From: Kutzneria sp. 744
Lineage (GTDB): Bacteria; Actinomycetota; Actinomycetes; Mycobacteriales; Pseudonocardiaceae
Direction of reading: 5' to 3'
Length of the DNA stretch: 43,956 bases
Assembly: GCF_000568255.1 (NCBI RefSeq)
Contig: NZ_KK037166.1
Span: 1,446,363 to 1,490,318 of the forward strand
In this document: positions 40,503 to 43,956 of the stretch, in pieces
Layout: each line of letters starts with the position of its first letter
Position numbering within the stretch: the first letter of the stretch is position 1
Translations under genes and position numbers: made by a program
Notes under the pieces: model-generated
What the model saw: the letters and a program-made list of their open reading frames with translations, nothing else
Told to the model about the DNA's origin: nothing
Databases searched by the model: none

Positions 40503-41123
40503 TCAGCGGCGCAGGATCACCCGGGCCGGGGCGGCCTCGGCGGCGGTGAGGCGGATGGGCAGGCAGGTCAGCTCGTAGCGGCCAGGCTCGGCGGCGGCGA
40601 GGTCGAGGCCCTCGATGATCGGCACGCCCGCCCCGAGCAGGGTGTGGTGGGCCGGGAAGTCGTTGGCGCCGAAGCACTCCACCGACAGATAGTCGATGCC
40701 GACGAGCCGGATCCCCCTGGCCACCAACGCCTCCGCCGCCCGGCCGCTGACCGCGACGTAGCCAGGGTCGAAGTCCCGGTGCAGCCGGCCGGTGGTGGAG
40801 TTGGTGGTGCGGAACAGAACCCGCTCCGCACCGGCCGGGATCTCGGCGACGTGGTCGGCGCGGATCGGGCTATCGTCGTCGATGCCGACCACGTGCACCG
40901 GCCCGCACAACACGTCGAGGGAGATGTCCTCGATGCCGGCCGCGCCGGGGATGAAGTGGGAGGGAGCGTCCACATGGGTGCCCTGGTGCGCCGACAGCGT
41001 CCACTTGCTGGCGTCGGACTCCTCGCCGCGGTCCATCCGCGTTTCCCACTCGCACACCGGGGAAGTGCTGCCCGGCCAGTGCGGCATGTGGGGCCGGATG
41101 GCCAACGTCACGTCGATGAGCAC
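40503..41123 (-). CDS. Cyclase-family (kynurenine-formamidase-like) metal hydrolase
   Basis: A 206-residue protein from GTG 41123 (VLIDVTLAIRPHMPHWPG), seven bases after a TAGCAT box; ATG 41132 would place that box in the coding region. The diagnostic metal motif HQGTHVDAPSHF (HxGTHxDxPxHF) is near residue 50, and YLSVECF lies in the middle region. Members hydrolyse amide bonds such as N-formylkynurenine, or act in polyketide or isatin pathways. No kynurenine genes are nearby and the true substrate is unknown. Confidence 0.88.
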   Translation of the reverse strand: MLIDVTLAIRPHMPHWPGSTSPVCEWETRMDRGEESDASKWTLSAHQGTHVDAPSHFIPGAAGIEDISLDVLCGPVHVVGIDDDSPIRADHVAEIPAGAERVLFRTTNSTTGRLHRDFDPGYVAVSGRAAEALVARGIRLVGIDYLSVECFGANDFPAHHTLLGAGVPIIEGLDLAAAEPGRYELTCLPIRLTAAEAAPARVILRR

Positions 41124-41130
41124 GGACGGC

Positions 41131-41136
41131 ATGCTA
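41131..41136 (-). promoter_or_regulatory. -10 box for leaderless cyclase gene
   Basis: TAGCAT on the minus strand ends seven bases before the GTG at 41123 and lies just before the stop of the upstream SDR gene. Confidence 0.5.
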
Positions 41137-41141
41137 GCCGG

Positions 41142-42056
41142 TCAGATCGCGAACCGGACCCCGGTGAGGCGTTCGCTTTCCTGCCACAGCCGCAATCCCT
41201 CCGCCGGATCGTCCGCGCCACGGGGCAGCTTCGCCGGGATCGGCGCGCCGGCGGTCTGGTCGCGCCCGGCCGGTCCGTAGAAGCCGCCGCTGACGATGTC
41301 GGCGCTGGTCGACGCCCACAGCGACGGCCAGGCCGCGCCCTCCGGCGAGCCCATCAGCAGGACGCGGGCCAACGCGACGGCCGCCCGGTCGAGCACGCCC
41401 TGGCGCTGCCGCTGGAGGTTGGTCACCGCCGACCCGGGATGCACCACCACCGCGGCGATGTTCGTGCCGGACAGTCGCCGGGCCAGTTCCCTGGTGAAGA
41501 CCACGTTGGCGCGCTTGGACTTCGCGTAGGCCCGCATGCCGCCGTAGCGCTGTTCGCTCATCAGGTCGTCGAGCCGGCCCACACCCCAGCGTGCGGCCAT
41601 CGCGCTCACCGTCACCACCCGCGCGGCCTCCGCGCGCCGCAGCGCCGGCAGCAGGCCCGCGGTCAGCGCGAAGTGTCCGAGGTGGTTCGTACCGAACGTG
41701 AGCTCGAAGCCGTCGGCTGTGGTGCGGCGCTCGGGCACGTTCATCACGCCGGCGTTGTTGATCAGCACGTCGATGGTCTCGGTGGCCGCCAGGCGGTCGG
41801 TCGCCGCGGCGATGGAGGCCAGCGAGCCGAGATCGACGGCCAGCGTGTCCATGCGGCCCCCGGACAGCGTGCCCACCGCACGGTCCAGCTTGGCCTGGTC
41901 GCGACCGGCGAGGATGACGCGGGCGCCGTGGCCGACAAGAACCCGGGCCGTCTCCAGCCCGATGCCGCTGTTGCCGCCGGTGATCAGCGCCGTGCGGCCG
42001 GTCAGGTCGCCGATGTCGGTCGGGCTCCAGTGCGCGGTCGGCCGGGTCGCCGGCAT
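41142..42056 (-). CDS. SDR-family oxidoreductase (retinol-dehydrogenase-like)
   Basis: A 304-residue protein from ATG 42056, with a strong AAGGAGGTGG ribosome-binding site. TGGNSGIGLETA cofactor loop, LAVDLGSL, NNAGVMN, and FGTNHLGHFALT are present, with catalytic Ser in VTVSAMA and Tyr/Lys in YAKSK. The long C-terminal region with GGFYGPAG is typical of the atypical SDRs related to protochlorophyllide/retinol dehydrogenases. In actinomycetes these often sit beside a TetR repressor. Here only TetR-type operator sequences are found upstream, and the regulator is elsewhere. The substrate is unknown. Confidence 0.88.
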   Translation of the reverse strand: MPATRPTAHWSPTDIGDLTGRTALITGGNSGIGLETARVLVGHGARVILAGRDQAKLDRAVGTLSGGRMDTLAVDLGSLASIAAATDRLAATETIDVLINNAGVMNVPERRTTADGFELTFGTNHLGHFALTAGLLPALRRAEAARVVTVSAMAARWGVGRLDDLMSEQRYGGMRAYAKSKRANVVFTRELARRLSGTNIAAVVVHPGSAVTNLQRQRQGVLDRAAVALARVLLMGSPEGAAWPSLWASTSADIVSGGFYGPAGRDQTAGAPIPAKLPRGADDPAEGLRLWQESERLTGVRFAI

Positions 42057-42127
42057 GGCCACCACCTCCTTATTGAACGTCCATTCATTACCTGTTCCGA
42101 GCGTGACACGGCGGCGCAGGACTGTCA

Positions 42128-42141
42128 AATGAACGTTCATT
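42128..42141. promoter_or_regulatory. TetR-type operator upstream of SDR gene
   Basis: AATGAACGTTCATT is a perfect 14-bp palindrome overlapping a minus-strand TTGACA. A weaker related site (TGAA-N6-TTCA) lies at 42074-42087, next to the SDR ribosome-binding site. A repressor bound at both would block the SDR promoter. Confidence 0.65.
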
Positions 42142-42172
42142 CGATACGACCGTCGCCTGGTCCAGCCCAGTG

Positions 42173-42188
42173 CGAAAACCGGTTTGCG
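42173..42188. promoter_or_regulatory. LacI-type operator upstream of dgoD
   Basis: CGAAAACCGGTTTGCG is a 16-bp palindrome with one mismatched pair and the AAACCGGTTT core common to LacI-family sugar repressors. It lies about 70 bases before the GTG of dgoD. Confidence 0.5.
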
Positions 42189-42259
42189 GAAGTATCCATA
42201 ATTAATGAGTTGATGTACCCTGAGCGACGTCCGGCGACCATCCGTGAGGCGGGGACCCT

Positions 42260-43408
42260 GTGAAGATCACTGACATCGAGACGTTCCTCGTGCCCCCGCG
42301 CTGGCTGTTCCTGAAGGTCAGCACGGACGAGGGCGTCGTCGGCTGGGGTGAGCCCGTGGTCGAGGGCCGGGCGGAGACCGTGCAGGCCGCCGTGCACGAG
42401 CTGGCCGACCTGGTGCGCGGGCAGGACCCGCTGCGCATCGAGGAGCACTGGCAGGTGTTGCGGCGCAGCGGTTTCTACCGCGGCGGCCCCGTGCTGTCCA
42501 GCGCGCTCGCCGGCTACGACCAGGCCCTGTGGGACATCGCCGGCAAGGTCCGCGGCGTCCCCGTGCACGAGCTGCTCGGCGGCCCCGTCCGTGATCGCAT
42601 CCGGGTCTACTCCTGGGTCGGCGGCGACCGTCCACACGGGATTCGCGAGGCCGTTCAGGGTCAGGTCGACCGCGGCTTCACCGCCGTGAAGATGAACGCG
42701 TGCGGGCCCATCGACGCCATCGCCACCCCGGCCGACGTGGACGGAGTCCTTGCCCGGGCCCATGAAGCCCGTGACGCGCTCGGCCCCGACCGCGGCCTGG
42801 CCATCGACTTCCACGGCCGCGTCTCCCCCGCCATGGCCCGTCGCCTGCTGCCGCTGCTGGAGGAGGTGCGGCCGCTGTTCGTCGAGGAGCCGATCCTGCC
42901 CGAGTTACCGGCTTCCGTCCTCCAGTCCGTTGTGGACAGTTCGCCGGTGCCCATCGCCACCGGCGAGCGGCTCTACTCCCGCTGGGAGTTCAAGCCCGTG
43001 CTCGACGCCGGCATCGCCGTCGCGCAGCCCGATCCCTCGCACGCCGGCGGCATCTCCGAGCTGCGCCGGATCGCCTCCCTGGCCGAGATCTACGGCGCCA
43101 GCATCGCCCCGCACTGCCCGCTCGGCCCCATCTCGCTGGCGGCCAGCGTGCAGGTGGCGTTCGCCACGCCCAACTTCCTTATCCAGGAACAGAGTCTGAA
43201 CCTGCACTACAACGCCGGCAGCGAGCTGACCGGCTATCTTGTGGACACCAGCCCGTTCGCGTTCGTGGACGGGCAGATGGCCCGGCCGACCGGGGTCGGG
43301 CTGGGCATCGAGATCGACGAGGACGCCGTGCGCCGGGCCGCCGAGATCGGCCACGCATGGCGGTCGCCGGTGTGGCGGCACGAGGACGGGAGTCTCGCGG
43401 AGTGGTGA
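42260..43408 (+). CDS. dgoD: D-galactonate dehydratase
   Basis: A 382-residue enolase-superfamily enzyme from GTG 42260, close to E. coli DgoD along its full length (MKITDIETFLVPPRWLFLKV at the start, WRHEDGSLAEW at the end). Metal ligands are Asp183, Glu209 and Glu236 (AIDFHGR, FVEEPIL, ATGERLYS). The catalytic His residues are His185 and His285 (APHCPLGP). It dehydrates D-galactonate to 2-keto-3-deoxygalactonate in the cytoplasm. The aldolase gene begins in a 4-base GTGA overlap with its stop. Together with the secreted galactosidases it points to oxidative galactose use. A close sugar acid such as L-fuconate is less likely given the match. Confidence 0.93.
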   Translation: MKITDIETFLVPPRWLFLKVSTDEGVVGWGEPVVEGRAETVQAAVHELADLVRGQDPLRIEEHWQVLRRSGFYRGGPVLSSALAGYDQALWDIAGKVRGVPVHELLGGPVRDRIRVYSWVGGDRPHGIREAVQGQVDRGFTAVKMNACGPIDAIATPADVDGVLARAHEARDALGPDRGLAIDFHGRVSPAMARRLLPLLEEVRPLFVEEPILPELPASVLQSVVDSSPVPIATGERLYSRWEFKPVLDAGIAVAQPDPSHAGGISELRRIASLAEIYGASIAPHCPLGPISLAASVQVAFATPNFLIQEQSLNLHYNAGSELTGYLVDTSPFAFVDGQMARPTGVGLGIEIDEDAVRRAAEIGHAWRSPVWRHEDGSLAEW

Positions 43409-43956
43409 CCTTCGGCAGTGTTCTTCGTTCCACCCGGCTGGTCGGCATCGTCCGGGGCGACGGCGTGGGCAACACCCGCGACGCCGTGCGGGTGTTGTTC
43501 GAGTCCGGCGTGCGTCTGGTCGAGGTCTCCCTGACCGGACCCGGCGCCCTGGAAGCCATTTCCTCCATCCAGGCGCCCGAGGGATGCTGGCTCGGAGCCG
43601 GCACGGTCCGAACCGCCGCCGGCGCCTCGGCCGCTATCGCCGCCGGCGCCACCTTCGCCGTCAGTCCCGCGCTGACCGCTTCCGTCGCCGCCTGCGTCGA
43701 CGCCGGCCTGCCCATCCTGGCCGGCGCCCTCACCCCCACCGAGGTCGAGTCCGCCGTCGCCGCCGGAGCCGAGGCCGTCAAGCTCTTCCCCGCCTCCTTC
43801 GGCGGCCCCGGCTACCTTTCCGCGCTGCGCCAACCCTTCCCGACCGTCCCGTTCGTGCCGGTCGGCGGTGTCGGCGTCGCCGAGGCCGAGGCCTACCTCG
43901 CCGCCGGGGCCATCGCCGTCGGCGTCGGTTCCCCGCTCGTCGGCGACGCCGCCGCC
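43405..43956 (+). CDS. dgoA: 2-dehydro-3-deoxy-6-phosphogalactonate aldolase-like (3' end outside window)
   Basis: 184 codons from GTG 43405 to the window edge. KDPG/KHG aldolase features are VGIVRGDGVGNTRDAVRVL, Glu40 in LVEVSLTGPGAL, GAGTVRT, the Schiff-base Lys126 in AEAVKLFPAS, and the phosphate-binding VPVGGVG. It cleaves the phosphorylated 2-keto-3-deoxy sugar acid to pyruvate and glyceraldehyde-3-phosphate. Overlap with dgoD by GTGA shows translational coupling and favours the phosphogalactonate substrate over KDPG. Only the last 20 or so residues are missing. Confidence 0.9.
   Translation, partial: MTFGSVLRSTRLVGIVRGDGVGNTRDAVRVLFESGVRLVEVSLTGPGALEAISSIQAPEGCWLGAGTVRTAAGASAAIAAGATFAVSPALTASVAACVDAGLPILAGALTPTEVESAVAAGAEAVKLFPASFGGPGYLSALRQPFPTVPFVPVGGVGVAEAEAYLAAGAIAVGVGSPLVGDAAA

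Noticed and set aside
1-43956. CRISPR array or phage-defence island
   Set aside because: No regularly spaced direct repeats or defence-type gene set are present; the only mobile items are IS630 and its intron.

Overview
The window is GC-rich (about 70% or more) actinomycete chromosome. Features pointing there are GTG and TTG starts, many promoters set for leaderless transcripts, an F420-type LLM oxidoreductase, a CYP125-like P450, DUF4333 and CGNR proteins, and many secreted glycosidases. A Pseudonocardiales member (Kutzneria/Amycolatopsis-like) fits best. That placement is inference from gene style, not a database match.

Layout. 1-8280: end of a PfkB sugar kinase; a minus-strand lipid operon (alpha/beta hydrolase, FAD amine oxidase, DUF1365, cyclopropane-fatty-acid synthase-like methyltransferase); a PAP2 phosphatase; a P-loop kinase; DUF4333; an epoxide-hydrolase-like protein; and a divergent GNAT/TetR pair sharing a long palindrome. 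8281-8780: about 500 bp of roughly 47% GC, featureless DNA that cuts the TetR gene. 8830-12276: minus-strand GH35 beta-galactosidase then GH27-CBM13. 12384-17477: zinc-ribbon protein, CGNR regulator, an IS630 element carrying an antisense group II intron, and a GH46 chitosanase-like gene. 17729-21551: secreted GH105, a small secreted protein, a lipoprotein and an AraC regulator. 21649-29238: universal stress protein, MobA-like transferase, Ycf48-like propeller, ArsR, SIS protein, penicillin-binding protein, small HTH protein and an ABC-F ATPase with a leader mini-ORF. 29617-31728: two tandem secreted proteins that look like unassigned clan GH-A glycosidases behind a dyad-rich promoter. 31725-36150: LLM oxidoreductase, hydrolase, P450, PASTA lipoprotein, membrane protein and a methyltransferase lacking motif I. 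36379-43956: HTH regulator, secreted GH27 with a PLL-like propeller, an SDR, a cyclase, a second SDR, D-galactonate dehydratase and the start of a KDPGal-type aldolase.

How it fits together. The dominant theme is release and use of galactose-containing polysaccharide. GH35, two GH27 enzymes, GH105 and possibly the GH-A pair act outside the cell. The SDR, DgoD and DgoA-type aldolase would form a De Ley-Doudoroff (galactonate) route inside; no lactonase is visible, and the 2-keto-3-deoxygalactonate kinase is not identified. The most notable structures are the intron inside IS630 (both boundaries readable to the base), the insertion of IS630 exactly into a stop codon, the tandem GH-A-like pair, the 500-bp anomalous block, and several single-base homopolymer frameshifts that suggest draft-quality sequence.
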